64,000 nucleotides of DNA. Source: Verticillium longisporum. Lineage: Eukaryota > Ascomycota > Sordariomycetes > Glomerellales > Plectosphaerellaceae. Position 1 is the first letter of the stretch. Every line of letters starts with the position of its first letter. Both the position numbers and the translations under genes were made by a program. The notes beneath the pieces were generated by a model that worked only from the letters and a program-made list of their open reading frames with translations, was not told the origin of the DNA and ran no database searches. Below are positions 44,619-55,626 of the stretch, one piece after another. The stretch spans positions 8,804,001 through 8,868,000 of the forward strand of contig JAETXT010000001.1 of NCBI GenBank assembly GCA_019188255.1, given 5' to 3'.

Positions 44619-46078
44619 AGTTCAGGTAGTTTCTGAACCTGTCCCCTGTTTCATAGACGCGTGGTGGTGAAAAAGCAAGAGAGCCGCCATTACAGTTGAT
44701 CAACATCCTTCCTGCCTCAACAAGCATGGAAACCATAATGGCGAAACCTAGTATGCAGGAAGACAGATAGCTCTCTTTCGAGCTTTATATCACCGACATG
44801 CGAGAAGGCCTGTGAACCAACATTCATGTAATCAAATTCTCGGCTTGAAGAAGCTGACTGACTCGACAGCTACGGCCATTCCTCTCGACGACTGATGCCT
44901 GGCATTAAATGGCTACAGGCACGCGAGGAACAGCAATTTCAAATAGGCACATCGACCATAACATCAACAGGAAGGCAAAAGTCGGGTGAGCCTTAAGTGA
45001 TGTGACGATCCACAGAATAACAAACCTCATCATTAATCAGTGAGCTTCGATAAGCCACGCCTTTGTGACTATAGCCAGTACTTAAGTGAAAAGCCCAGAG
45101 GGAATGCTTAGGTCAATACGAAAGCTGACGGGGAGCGCCTATCTCTGTTTCTGATTGCTCAGCTGCTCCAGAGAGGAATCGAAATTTCCGTAAAGTGCCA
45201 GGACCGCAGTGGCTGACTGTGGCGCACATGACTTTCGCGACACAGGCTTTACTATTTCCTTTTCTTCTAGCCTTCGTGTAGGATTCACATGATCCTGGCC
45301 AGTGATCTGAAGTATAGTTGGTGGATCGACTCCAACCTGGCCTCAAAGTCAGGTAGCAGTAAGATCTTCCGTTTAAAGGCTGCTTCTGTGGTCAACCATG
45401 AGGTCATGCGCGTCCTGATACAGCAAGTGAAAGCCGTTGTCTAGCTGGCCAAGTCCTGGACGGCACGTTCAGGCTATTACTGAGCCCTGCAAGCTACGCT
45501 GGCGGATGCACAGCAGAGCGATCTTGAGGAAAATCGAGGGGGGGGGGCCACCCAACCCCATGCCCCGCAAAACCGTTGTCAGCCAATCTCAGCAGATGCG
45601 GGGAAAAAGTTAAGCATGAAAACAAGCATGCGCCAAGCTCGGGGCAGACTCTCCAAGATCCACGGCTTGTGATTCATGGAAACCCAAAATCAATTTCTCC
45701 GATCCATGCAAGCCACCGACCGTTCATGAACCACTCGAGATGGCAACGCAAGACAAACGCACGAGCCTCAACGTATGAGCGAGCAGTAGAAGAGATGCTG
45801 TAGAGTTTGCTGTGTCAAAGAGTGATCAGCGTGTACAATTTGCCAAGGCTTGGTTCGAGGAGAGCGGTCACTGCTGTGCCAGCCTCCCTCAGGAAATGAT
45901 GAGATCTCAAGTATAAAAGACAGCCCATAATCTGCGCCACTCATCATGCAGATCCCTCTGTCTCCGTAGGATCATCAATTGGCTCTCAAGACCTCGATCA
46001 GCGGGACTCATTCATTCAACTGTCTGCTTGACACACTCAGAAAGACTTCCGTCGTCGTATCCCACTACCTCGATCACC
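44619..46078. other. Intergenic, 1.5 kb upstream of pectate lyase
   Basis: No gene supported. Contains a run of nine G residues at about 45539-45547 and a TATA box near 45912. The last 80 bp are a CT-rich leader. Confidence 0.6.
45912..45919 (+). promoter_or_regulatory. TATA box of the pectate lyase gene
   Basis: The sequence tataaaag lies about 160 bp upstream of the pectate lyase ATG, in a suitable place for a start of transcription 30 bp downstream. Confidence 0.55.
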
Positions 46079-47169
46079 ATGAAGGCCGCCGTTCTCCTAA
46101 GTCTTCTTCCCGCTCTAGCCCAGTCCGCCGCTGTCGGGCGTAGGCAGACTGGGGATGGCTCACAGGGCGACTCGGACTCGACTCAAGGTGATTTGGGAGA
46201 GAGGCCTCCTCCTCGATTCCCTTTCCCTGTCACCAAGTTCCCCGTCGCCAACGAAACAGTCGTTCTTGAGAACGCCATGTACATTATGCCCGGTCAGGTT
46301 TTCGATGGAGGCATGAAGCGTTACGAACGTCCTGAAGGAAGCTGTAATGAGCAGGCCGAAGGTACCGACGCCGATGCTGTATTCAACCTCATGCCCGGAT
46401 CCACAATCAGGAATGTTATCATTGGCAAGCATCAAGCCGAGGGCATTCATGCCCTTGGCGATGCCTGGGTCGAGAACGGTAAGCTGGGCCGTATGATATG
46501 ACTGTTGGATACAGAGACTAACATGGATATTTTAGTTTGGTGGGAGGATGTCTGCGAAGACGCCTTGACCGCCAAGGGGTTGAACACCCAGCTGAGAGTC
46601 ATTGGTGGCGGTGCTCGCAACGCAACGGACAAGGTCAATCATATCTTCGAATTTGGATCCAAAGAATATCCGCTGACCAACCTCGCAGATCTTCCAGGAC
46701 AACTCACTGGGTGGAAAGTACAACATTACTGGCTTCTATGCCGAGGGTTTTGGTACTTTTTACCAGTCTTGCGGAAACTGTCTGAACCAAGCCAAGCGTA
46801 ACGCAACCATTCAAAACGTGGTTGCCGTGGACGGAATTCGCATGGGCATAGTAAGTCTTCCAACCAATGCAGCCGATGTCGGTCATTTCGAATATTGACC
46901 ACTACTAGATCAACCCGAATTACGGCGATGAGTTCCGACTGAAGAACGCCCAGTTGAGCGGTCTTGACCGTATCTGCGACAAGGAGATCGGAAACAACGT
47001 CCAGACGGTGCCATATACAATCGGCACCGGCCCCGACGAAAAGTATGCGCTTTACAACACCACAACAGACCATATCACAACCAGCTTCAACGGCTCAGTG
47101 ATAAACTTTTATGAGCCTGAGGAGCCGTATGAGTGGCTTGCTGACTATTGGCCCGAGGGCTTCCACTGA
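46079..47169 (+). CDS. Pectate lyase, polysaccharide lyase family 3
   Basis: Secreted enzyme that cleaves de-esterified pectin by beta-elimination, with calcium. Four exons: 46079-46478, 46536-46633, 46689-46850, 46909-47169; 306 residues. Signal peptide MKAAVLLSLLPALAQSAA, then a KEX2-like RR site. PL3 marks: [68 protein letters not shown] (joined across intron 1), GGGARNATDKIFQDNSLGGKYNITGF (restored only if intron 2 is 46634-46688), FGTFYQSCGNC, and GIINPNYGDEF across intron 3. Without splicing, intron 2 would read through as a false 98-codon frame. The C-terminal half is a parallel beta-helix. About 50 residues longer than many PL3 enzymes because of an acidic N-terminal linker. Confidence 0.92.
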
Positions 47170-47628
47170 GGTGTCGACCTAGATGTGGGTGCTTGGCCAG
47201 TTCAAGACAATCGTTGGCGTAGACTGTATATGAAGACTTTAATTTAACTACCTACCTACACAAGAGAGAAATCGAGTTTGGGTCCAGCCGATAGCAAGTG
47301 ACAAGGTAGTGAAGGTGCACACTGACAGAAATATCCGGTGGCCTAGCGTTGCCGTCACACCAAGTTTGGGTTCGATTGCAGTCAAGCGGGGTTCAAAGGT
47401 GGGGCCACCCCCTCTCCCCTCCGCCCGATTGGACACAAAGGAATGACTGACGTATGTGATCCTCCGAACCACACCGCTCGCTCAGGTGTCTGAGCCCAGT
47501 CTTGGTTCAAGAACGCCCGGTCGGCCATCTTCAATCAGTTGATTTTGGCCGCAACGCTGGTTCTGGCAAAATATTATATTTTGCAAGAGAAAGTGTATGC
47601 GATTGTCCCCCACCAACGAAGAGGCAAG
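47170..47628. other. Intergenic, 0.46 kb
   Basis: Between two genes in the same direction. A hydrophobic reading frame just before 47629 (about 47539-47600) might be an unrecognised 5' exon or N-terminal anchor of the next gene, but it has no ATG. Confidence 0.45.
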
Positions 47629-48447
47629 ATGCGCAAGGAAGTCAACGAGCTGAACGCTGCCCCGGTCGCAAGGGAGATGAAGGTCCTCAGTGTTGGACTT
47701 CCTCGAACAGGCTCTTACTCCATCTGCCTGGCTCTCACGGCACTGGGCTACAGAAACGTCTACCATGGTCTTCACGCTATCGACAGTCCCGAAGACTTTG
47801 AGGTCTTCGGCCGTGCAGCAGACGCACTTTTCCCAAGCTTGCCGTCATACAATGGCAATGGTATGACAGCGAAGGATTGGGATGCAGTATTTGGCTCGTG
47901 CGAGGCTGTCACCGACCTGGCAGGGCCATTCGCCGAGTCCCTCATTGCATCATACCCAGACGCAAAGGTCATCATTGTCATCAGAGATTACGACAAATGG
48001 CATAAGTCATTCGTTGACATGTTGTCGGGTATATTCGGCAGGGTCACGATGTTCATCAAAAACTACCTTGAGCCGTGGACAGGAGACCATTCCGCCACCA
48101 ACGTCCAAAAAATGATGCTTGGTTGGACACGCTCCAATGATCTTGGTGATCTGGTTTCGAGAACGAGAGAACTTTATGATCGCCACAACGACGGTATTCA
48201 GAGACTCGTGCCTGCGGAACAGTTACTGGTGTACAAGCTGGGTGATGGGTGGCAACCCCTTTGCGAATTTTTGGGTAGGGATATTCCGGAAGTTCCATTT
48301 CCACATGGCAACGAGGCGGCAGAGCTCCGACGGACTATCATCAACAAGCAGCTCAGGGTCTTTCGAGCTGCAGCTATCAAGCTTGGTCCCTATGTCATCG
48401 GTGCCGCCGTCATTGGAGGGGCAGCGTGGATGGGAATATCTGCCTGA
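47629..48447 (+). CDS. P-loop sulfotransferase-like protein (Sulfotransfer_4 family)
   Basis: 272 residues from ATG 47629 (MRKEVNEL). After a short lead the protein has the family P-loop VLSVGLPRTGSYSICLALTALGYRNVYHGL, then DAVFGSCEAVTDLAGPFAESLIASYPDAKVIIVIRDYDKWHKSF, and the PLCEFLGRDIPEVPFP block. A C-terminal hydrophobic span (GPYVIGAAVIGGAAWMGI) ends it, as in many fungal relatives. These proteins are often labelled NAD-dependent epimerases in databases but have the sulfotransferase fold; activity is mostly unproven. The frame stays open upstream without ATG to 47539, so an additional 5' exon is possible. It converges on the GH43 gene. Confidence 0.82.
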   Translation: MRKEVNELNAAPVAREMKVLSVGLPRTGSYSICLALTALGYRNVYHGLHAIDSPEDFEVFGRAADALFPSLPSYNGNGMTAKDWDAVFGSCEAVTDLAGPFAESLIASYPDAKVIIVIRDYDKWHKSFVDMLSGIFGRVTMFIKNYLEPWTGDHSATNVQKMMLGWTRSNDLGDLVSRTRELYDRHNDGIQRLVPAEQLLVYKLGDGWQPLCEFLGRDIPEVPFPHGNEAAELRRTIINKQLRVFRAAAIKLGPYVIGAAVIGGAAWMGISA

Positions 48448-48646
48448 AGGCGACAGGTACATCACTGCCCATTGCATCCGGCGTGAATCAATCACGATAT
48501 GTATCCTTGACACGATCCCAGCTGCTGCTGCAGATGATTGTTTACATGGAATTCAAAATAGGACAAGGGTTTCAGTCATCAAAAGTTGTGTCATTTTGGT
48601 CCCGAAACCATGTTTCTTAGCGAAGCTTTCATGAAGCTAAGACGCA

Positions 48647-50089
48647 CTATTCCTTGTAGAAGGTGGCGACATCGAGACGCCCTTTGATGTCACCAATGCC
48701 GACGACCCTCAGACCATTACTCTCAGAAGCAATGTAAAGGCCTGAATCCTTGCCGACTTCGAATGAGACTCCCTTCGGGTCAGAAAGACCCTCACGGTGG
48801 ACAAAGCTGGACAGAGTACCAAACTCGGTCGAGTTGTCATTCGTGTGGATCTCGACGGTAGAACCGGAAACCCGGAGGAAGGATCCAGGCTGGCTACCAG
48901 ACTCAATGCTCACTGCACCTTTACCGGCGAGCCCAGGACTGACGATTCGGAATAGGTCTTCGCCCAGAGAGCCAATATCTGCCTCGACTGTAACAACGCC
49001 TTGTTTGTTATGACGAATGTATTGCGTTGAGTTTGCCGAAGAACGAAGGCGGCTGGGAGTCTCCCCATCCGCTACGGGTATACCGAAATTTGGGGTGCCA
49101 TCGGCGTTCCAGTATAACTTTTGGATCCGGGTATGACGATCAGGGTTGTTTAGCGGTTCCCCCTCAATTTCCTTATACTGGCGGGCATGAAAGACGAGCA
49201 GGTCGCTCAAACCATCTTCCGAAACAGTAAAAGCGCTGTGTCCGGGCCCCCACTGACTTGTTTGCGCATTGCTGGTGAAAATAGGCTCTTGCGATTTACG
49301 CCATGATGTCGGGTCCATCAAGTCGGCGTCAGCGTCGGCTGTCAGAAGACCCATCGCGTAGTTTTGATCGGTGGCACTTGCAGAGTACGTTAAGAACAGT
49401 TTGCCATTGCGTTCGAGCACGTATGCCCCTTCGTTGACGTTGTGGCCAATACGTTCCCAAGGTAACTCTGGCCGGGTGATGACGATTGCGGGCTTGCGGA
49501 TGGACCATGGGTTCTCCATTGGAGCCAACATGAGACCTGTACCAACACCGTTTTGCCAGTTGGGATCTGACTGAGCCCAGCACAGGTATCGCGTGCCCTT
49601 GACAACAAAGGTCGTTGCGTCCAGGGAGAACGTGTCCCAGTCCGAAGTAATAAAACCCTTCTCAACCCAGTCGGCAGTTAGTGCGTTGTCCCCTGTTCCT
49701 TCGATGACGAACATGCGAATGTCGAAAGGGGCAGCGCGCCCCAAAGCAAAATAGATGTACCATTTGTCGTCGATGTAATGTAGCTCTGGAGCCCAAACAT
49801 AGCCTACACCTGCATTCGAGTCCGCCCTTGTCCACACAGCGACCTCTTCAGCGTCGGCGAGACCTTGTATAGTCTCAGAACGACGAAGAATGACCCGATC
49901 ATACTCGGGGACTGACGCTGTGAAGTAATACCACCCATCGGTATGTCTGACAATCTGGGGGTCCGCGCGTTGGTGGATGAGCACGTTGTTGTAATTGACG
50001 GCGGGCGACATTGTTGAGGTGCTGAGAGATACAATGGTACCGAGCACGACAAGTGCGGCAAATATAACTTTGTGTCGAATTCCAGCCAT
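48647..50089 (-). CDS. GH43 glycoside hydrolase (arabinofuranosidase/arabinanase type) with CBM42-like tail
   Basis: Single exon, 480 residues, secreted (signal peptide at 1-25, MAGIRHKVIFAALVVLGTIV). The five-bladed GH43 propeller spans about residues 30-325. Likely catalytic residues: Asp43 (RADPQIV, general base), Asp157 (SLDATTF, pKa modulator) and Glu220 (NEGAYV, general acid). Further family text: VWAPELHYIDDKWYIYFALG. Residues about 345-480 resemble the AbfB/CBM42 arabinose-binding beta-trefoil, with RSSANSTQYIRHNKQGVVTV and SGSQPGSFLRVSG repeats. Family members remove arabinose from arabinan or arabinoxylan side chains; the exact linkage is not inferable. Complementary to the pectate lyase 1.5 kb away. 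Confidence 0.88.
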   Translation of the reverse strand: MAGIRHKVIFAALVVLGTIVSLSTSTMSPAVNYNNVLIHQRADPQIVRHTDGWYYFTASVPEYDRVILRRSETIQGLADAEEVAVWTRADSNAGVGYVWAPELHYIDDKWYIYFALGRAAPFDIRMFVIEGTGDNALTADWVEKGFITSDWDTFSLDATTFVVKGTRYLCWAQSDPNWQNGVGTGLMLAPMENPWSIRKPAIVITRPELPWERIGHNVNEGAYVLERNGKLFLTYSASATDQNYAMGLLTADADADLMDPTSWRKSQEPIFTSNAQTSQWGPGHSAFTVSEDGLSDLLVFHARQYKEIEGEPLNNPDRHTRIQKLYWNADGTPNFGIPVADGETPSRLRSSANSTQYIRHNKQGVVTVEADIGSLGEDLFRIVSPGLAGKGAVSIESGSQPGSFLRVSGSTVEIHTNDNSTEFGTLSSFVHREGLSDPKGVSFEVGKDSGLYIASESNGLRVVGIGDIKGRLDVATFYKE

Positions 50090-51312
50090 TGTTCCAAATC
50101 AAGTCTAGAACAAGTGGGAACTTAATTAAGATGGGCCTCAAATTAGCGTCAATGGTGAAAACTAGAGACAGACCAGATAGATGGTTTAGCTCCATTTATG
50201 TACTTTCTTCGCATGTGGATACCATTTCTTTCCAGACAAGTATTCCAACTGACCTGGCTCAGTTTTCGGGCTCGTCAGGCCCGAGGCCGAAGTAGAGAAG
50301 ACTTTCATGGTTTTAAGACCTGCGATGCTGCGTGTCGCTTCGTTGATCCCTTGAGCCAGCGACCCATAGGAGATACTGGGACTGGACGCGAAGCCACCCT
50401 CTCCGCAATGCGCTTATAACCTCCACCCCGCAGTCCGTAGTTTCGACTCTTGGCAAGTTCTGATCATCGTCACGATGCGTCTTTTGGTGCCGCATGATTG
50501 GGCCGCGTATGTGCTTGTCCTGAGACCCACCACAACTAACGGCAATTGCCCTAATCGTCGGCGGAGTTTCCCCCACCACCCCGGAAGCATGATCCTGTTC
50601 TGGATCGATCACAGCCAGACCAGAGACAGGGGCTCTTCATCGCAACTTCTTGCCCGCAAATGCTGCTATACGCCTTGTAACATTGAGAAGCGAGGCCATA
50701 CCTGTTTTCAAGGATGACAAAGAACTCGCCCTACCTTGCCAGGCCTAGCTCAGTGCCAGCCAACGAAGTGTACTTAGGGTTGTAAAAGAAGAAAGGTAGT
50801 ACATGTACATCGCTTTGCGACTGGCCTACATCTTTGCCGTAGCAGGATTTGGGTATGGAGATCGAGGTAACATGCCAAGCGTCCCAACCTATCGACCACT
50901 TTATTGATGACGGCGAGGGAACCCGGCAACGGTACATTCGGAATGGCGTCAGCTAGAAGTCCAGGAGGACTAGCTTGGCCCCAATTGCTGGCGGAACTTC
51001 CAGAGAACTTGTCAGTAGCGGCCGGTACTCGCAATTCGCGGCTACGCCTAGACTTTGACCAGGACTCGCATTTTTAATGTAAATGGATCGGGAGTGATCA
51101 TCAGAGAAAACAAGTTGACCAATGTTGACCCATTTTTGCCAAAGTGGTCCTTTGCAAAATGACAACGAGAAGATAAAACAAGCCCCGAGCGACACGGAAG
51201 CCATTCTTCGAAAGGTCATACGTTTAAGGTACATATGCATGCCGTATGTCAGCTCACGGCTGCGGCAGAGCCGACACTGCGCCCTTCTGAGGTGATAATG
51301 TAACAATTTCAG
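50090..51312. other. Intergenic, 1.2 kb
   Basis: Promoter of GH43 on the left. On the right, the 5' exons of the broken alcohol dehydrogenase would be expected but are not recognisable. No other gene seen. Confidence 0.5.
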
Positions 51313-51981
51313 ATCCAGTAGCCTCAGATCAGGGGGGCTATGCTGAATATGCAGTTGCGCCCATCAAGAACCTGGTGAAGGTTCCGGATGCCGTAAGCCT
51401 CGCTCAGGCAGCAGTGGCGACTGACTCCATTGCGACGGCCTACCATGTCGTCGCCGAAGGTCGAGTCAAATACACGTGCGCCGCCTGTATTATCGGCCTC
51501 GGTGGACTTGGACTCAATGGTGTTGCTTTTGCCGCCAGGCTAGGGGCGGAGGTCTATGGCGTTGACATCAGCCCTTCCATATTCGAGCCGGCGCGTGCAG
51601 CCGGCGCAATGGCCTTGGCGACCAAACATTAGAGACTTTGTAAATATGATGTTGTTGTTGATTTTGCCGGCGCTCAGCAAACTGTCGAGGGTGCCATGTC
51701 TGCCACCCGGGCGGGAGGCACGGTGGTTGTGGTCGTCTTAGCCGCGTCGCAGGTAACCTTGACAATGTCGGAGCTCGTCACAAAAAAAAATCTCGGTCAA
51801 AGGTTCAACGAGTGCCAGCATTGAAGAATTGCTGTACGTCTTGGACATGATAGTGGCAGGCGATCTGGAACCACATATTGAGGAAGTGTCGTTTCAAGAC
51901 ATTCCTTTAGGTCTCGCAAGATTAGGGTCTAACGAAGTTAGTGGCCGGTTATTCAGCATTGCGTCAGATGTTTCTGAATGA
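51313..51981 (+). pseudogene. Broken medium-chain alcohol dehydrogenase
   Basis: C-terminal two thirds of a zinc-type MDR alcohol dehydrogenase. After an acceptor at 51310-51312 the frame reads SDQGGYAEYAVAPIKNLVKV, then AAVATDSIATAYHVV, then the Rossmann motif IIGLGGLGLNGVAFAARLG and VYGVDIS. An in-frame TAG stops it at 51630-51632. The same frame continues with YDVVVDFAGAQQTVEGAM and RAGGTVVVV. At about 51781-51790, in a run of nine A residues, the frame shifts; the other frame then reads SVKGSTSASIEELLYVLDM to GRLFSIASDVSE and the stop at 51979-51981. N-terminal catalytic domain exons are missing or unrecognisable. Two lesions plus the missing N-terminus make this a pseudogene. Confidence 0.75.
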
Positions 51982-52663
51982 GTTCTTGTTCATCGTCAGA
52001 ACTTCAGGCATTCTCTCATGTTTGAACTGATATGAGCGGCGCCTGTGGAGAATTAGCTCGAATTCGGCCTATGTCATCAGACATGTTCATGCTCTATCAC
52101 CAGCTGTCCAGATATTCACGTGGGCTTTTGTTGATAGTGGGAAATGGATAGTCGATGAAGTATCTTTTTCTAACATCGTTTACGTCGATCTAAAAATTGC
52201 TTGATTTATTCAGGGCATTGGATACAATGTGAACGAGCATGGACATCTTCGGAAGATGACATTCTATTCTACGCAGATGGCGACAATTGGTATATCTTAT
52301 ATCTGCCTACTCATTTTCCACCTTTCCCAATGCTCGGTAATGGGCTTCCGTGGAGACTGAGCAGCCACCCGACCCGTGACGACATGTTCGACACATGGTT
52401 GGGGCATTGGATAAGCACCCTTGTATGGGATCTGGTCCAGACTCTGGAGACCACTGCTAGATTGCTGTCATCGGCCAATCGTATAGACCCTCTAGATTGC
52501 CCCAATACGGAAGGTCACAATCGGCCGGGTGGCGTCGGCACCCGGACTGCAGTAGTCCGTCGACAGACGAGGGGTCATATCTTCCCACGGCGAGGATAAA
52601 TAATGGACATACCTTAGCAATTAGATGCCTTTTTGAAAACACCAATTCTATTTCAAAGTCAAA
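51982..52663. other. Intergenic, 0.68 kb, promoter of S28 peptidase
   Basis: A 132-codon frame at 52201-52599 has no domain and is taken as chance. A TATA-like gataaata lies about 65 bp before the peptidase ATG. Nothing else seen. Confidence 0.55.
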
Positions 52664-54390
52664 ATGGCCATCATTTGGCTTGCTGCAGGCCTTCTCCTCC
52701 TTTCACAAGCCTTGGGTCTTGTAGCCGCCTCCATGGAACTCGGCACCACAGAGAACCTTGGCTTCTTTCAGGGGTTGGTAGAAGATGTCACTCAGAACCT
52801 TGCGTCGCCGCTTCTTAAAACAAGACAAAGTAATGGCGGCGCACCGGACCCCGCAACTCTTTACCCATCTTACACGCTGTCGGTTCCCATCGATCACTTC
52901 CACAACGAATCAAAATATGAACCGCACACTAACGGATCATTCGACCTACGATACTGGTTTGACGATCGCTTCTATAAAGAGGGCGGTCCTGTGATTGTTC
53001 TCTCTGGGGGTGAAACGAGTGGCCAGGGGCGTCTGCCGTTCTTGCAGAAAGGCATCGTTGCAATCCTGGCTGAGGCGACGAATGGTCTCGGTGTCATCCT
53101 CGAGCACCGCTACTACGGAGCTAGCTACGTGACGGAAGATCTCAGCACCGAAAATCTACGCTTCCTAACCACCGACCAGGCTTTGGCCGACACAGCCTAC
53201 TTTGCCCAGAATATTATATTTCCGGGATATGAGGACGTAAATCTTACTTCCCCAAACACCCCCTGGATCGCGTATGGCGGTTCTTACGCCGGTGCATTTG
53301 TCGCTATTCTCCGCAAGCTGTACCCTGACATTTTCTGGGGTACCATCTCGTCTTCGGGTGTAACAGCTGCAGTAGTCGACTTCTGGGAGTACTACGAAGC
53401 TGCTCGACTTTTCGCGCCCGAAGGTTGCGCACCAGCGACGCAGAAAGTGACCCACGTGGTCGATAACATTCTGCTGGGCGGCGACAGAGATGATGTTTTA
53501 CAACTCAAGACAGTCTTCGGTCTCGGCAATGTCACTCGCGATGTTCATTTTGCAAGCGCCATCAGGGGTGGGATCGCAGGACTGCAATCGGTCAACTGGG
53601 ACCCGGCCGTAAATAGTCCTGCCTTTGCGCTTTACTGCGGCAACATGACATCGACCGAGGTTCTATACCCTGCAACAAACGAACTGAAAGACTCCATCAA
53701 GTCGATCCTGGTGACAGGTGGGTATCAGGACGAGATTGATGCCCTCACGCTTACTATGCAAAATTACATTGGTTACGTCAACCTCACACGCGTGTCGACT
53801 TGCCGTGGTCGTCCGCAAGACTCGTGTTTCGGTGGCCGCACAGACTTTTCCACGGACGACCTTAATCAGGTTTGGAGGCTTTGGCAATATCAAGTCTGCA
53901 CTGAGTAAGTGAAGTATCGTTCCAAGGCAAAATTCCACTAGCACTAACCCCTTTTCGTAGATGGGGCTACTTCCAGACAGGATCAGGCGTCCCAGAAAGC
54001 CAACTTCCAATGATCTCGCGTCTGATTGATTACAATTTCACCTCAACCACATGCCGCGAAGCTTTCAATATTTTTGACGAGCCTAAGGTGGAAAACATCA
54101 ACAAGCACGGTGGCTTCCGTTTCAGCTTCCCACGCGTGGCCATTATAGATGGCGAGGCTGATCCATGGCGTGCTGCTACACCACACAAGATCGGGCTTCA
54201 GTATCCAGAGTCAACGGTAAGCGAACCTCGTATGATCATTGGCGGTGGCGCTGTTCATCACTGGGATGAGAATGGCATCTTCAAGAACGAAACGACATGC
54301 CAGTTACCGCCACAACCAGTGAAGAAAGCCCAAAGTTTCATTGTTGAATCCGTGAAGTCTTGGCTTGAGGAATGGGAAATCCAGCATTAG
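52664..54390 (+). CDS. Secreted serine carboxypeptidase/prolyl peptidase, family S28
   Basis: Two exons: 52664-53904 and 53961-54390; 556 residues. Signal peptide MAIIWLAAGLLLLSQALGLVAA. The S28 family (lysosomal Pro-X carboxypeptidase, and Aspergillus prolyl endoprotease and related enzymes) cleaves after proline, usually at acid pH. Visible marks: VPIDHFHNESKYEPHTNGSFDLRYWF at the mature N-terminus, GGPVIVLSGGE, EHRYYGAS, then the nucleophile elbow GGSYAG with Ser207. The acid Asp lies in IDGEADPW and the His in GGGAVHHWDEN, both in exon 2. Several N-glycosylation sites (NLT, NVT, NMT) support secretion. The only intron joins CTE to WGYFQTG. Confidence 0.92.
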
Positions 54391-54947
54391 GAACTGTACT
54401 GTTTTGGACGGTATCAGATCTTGAGGAATGCATCTTAGCATCCACAACAAAATTAAGGTGGTAGGCGTATCACTCAAATTACGCCCTAAGCTGCCAGAAC
54501 TGCAAGAACGATTTTGACCGCCATAAGAGAAGAGCACGTCTGATTGTCATGTGACAAGCTCGCTGCGAATTGTGCCTGTCCGGCTAGCCTTTCCCAGCGA
54601 TAAACTTGGAAGGATCAGTAGCGTGCCTCGGACTTTTACAGCTAAAAGGCAGCTTCTGGTTGCACAGGTCAGGAGGTATCCCGGGGCGATCTCAAACAGG
54701 AGGCCCATGAGAATATTCTGGGGGCATGAGACTGCATAGGCACACATGGCCGTGGGTCCTCATAGATGCAGAAGGTAGATTTCAGAGGTTCTTCTATCTC
54801 AAACCTAATAACTGGCTGCCGAATTGACCGACACGAGACCCCTTCCCCCAGTGAATGCTCGCGCTGGGCCGTACATCACAGGGTGATTTGCGGGTTAGGG
54901 TGCGAAACGTGTCAAAAGCACTGTAACCGCGTAGGTCAAAACTGGCC
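54391..54947. other. Intergenic, 0.56 kb, between converging genes
   Basis: 3' flanks of the peptidase and of the leftward small secreted protein. No gene or repeat recognised. Confidence 0.6.
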
Positions 54948-55626
54948 TCAAGGCACACCACTTGACGGAGGGGTAGACTTGAGAATTATAGGAACCGTGT
55001 CTGTCGTGCTGTCGGTTTTATTCCACTGGATGGCGGTCAAGTCTTTGCCACTTCCCAACTCACCAGCCGCCCAAAGGGACTCAAAGGCGCCACCAGATGC
55101 GAGGTGGTAAGCTACAGTCCCATAGAACCCGAAGCCATCACTGATCCGGTCTACAATCGTGCTGGATGGCTTATCAAGGTGCACTGCGTCAGACCCAGAC
55201 GAAGGACTTGGAATACTGAGAGTAAGATTGCTCCAGATTGGAGTGGTGTTGCCAGCAGTTGACGTTGAGTTGGGAAACCCATACCAGATGCCGTCTTGGC
55301 CAATCGTAACTGTGCATCACTGGTCAGCTTCTAGAGGCTTGCCTTCGTGCATCACACACTAACATGTGACCACAGCTCCCGCCGTTCTGTCCAGACCATC
55401 TAAGCTACCAATAAAAACTTGAGCTTCACATAATGGTCAGTAAGTCAGTATACAAAATTCTAAGGCGCGGCTCACATCCGTCGGACATGACAGGTAACCC
55501 GCCAATGCCGTCACCGTAAGCATAAAGCTCAAATGACACGCTACCATCAGCATTCTGCCGCTTGTGGAAACGCCCTGCTGATGTTATCGTGGCAAAACAA
55601 CAAAGAACAAACTTGACAAAGTGCAT
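54948..55626 (-). CDS. Small secreted protein, effector-like, unknown function
   Basis: Three exons, 5' to 3': 55626-55476, 55417-55364, 55309-54948; 188 residues. MHFVKFVLCCFATITSAG is a signal peptide, followed by KR at a possible KEX2 site and the block DGSVSFELYAYGDGIGGLPVMSDG. Exon 2 gives FIGSLDGLDRTAGAVV and exon 3 TIGQDGIWYGFPNSTS. The ending is GFGFYGTVAYHLASGGAFESLWAA and KDLTAIQWN. The order (YGxGIGGLP, a short IG turn, then a FYG strand) matches what I recall of a family of uncharacterised secreted proteins in plant-associated Sordariomycetes. Only one Cys pair lies in the signal region and the mature protein is nearly Cys-free. A TATA box lies about 95 bp upstream. Confidence 0.75.

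Noticed and set aside
45539..45547. Run of nine G residues
   Set aside because: Isolated homopolymer with no repeat structure around it; may only be a site of sequencing error.
46505..46801. 98-codon frame that reads through the middle of the pectate lyase
   Set aside because: Produced by not removing the 55-bp intron at 46634-46688; splicing restores the PL3 block ending in SCGNC.
47360..47400. gggttcgattgcagtc as a possible tRNA B box
   Set aside because: No matching A box or cloverleaf could be built around it.
52201..52599. 132-codon plus-strand open frame before the S28 peptidase
   Set aside because: Translation is Trp- and His-rich without pattern; part of the peptidase promoter.
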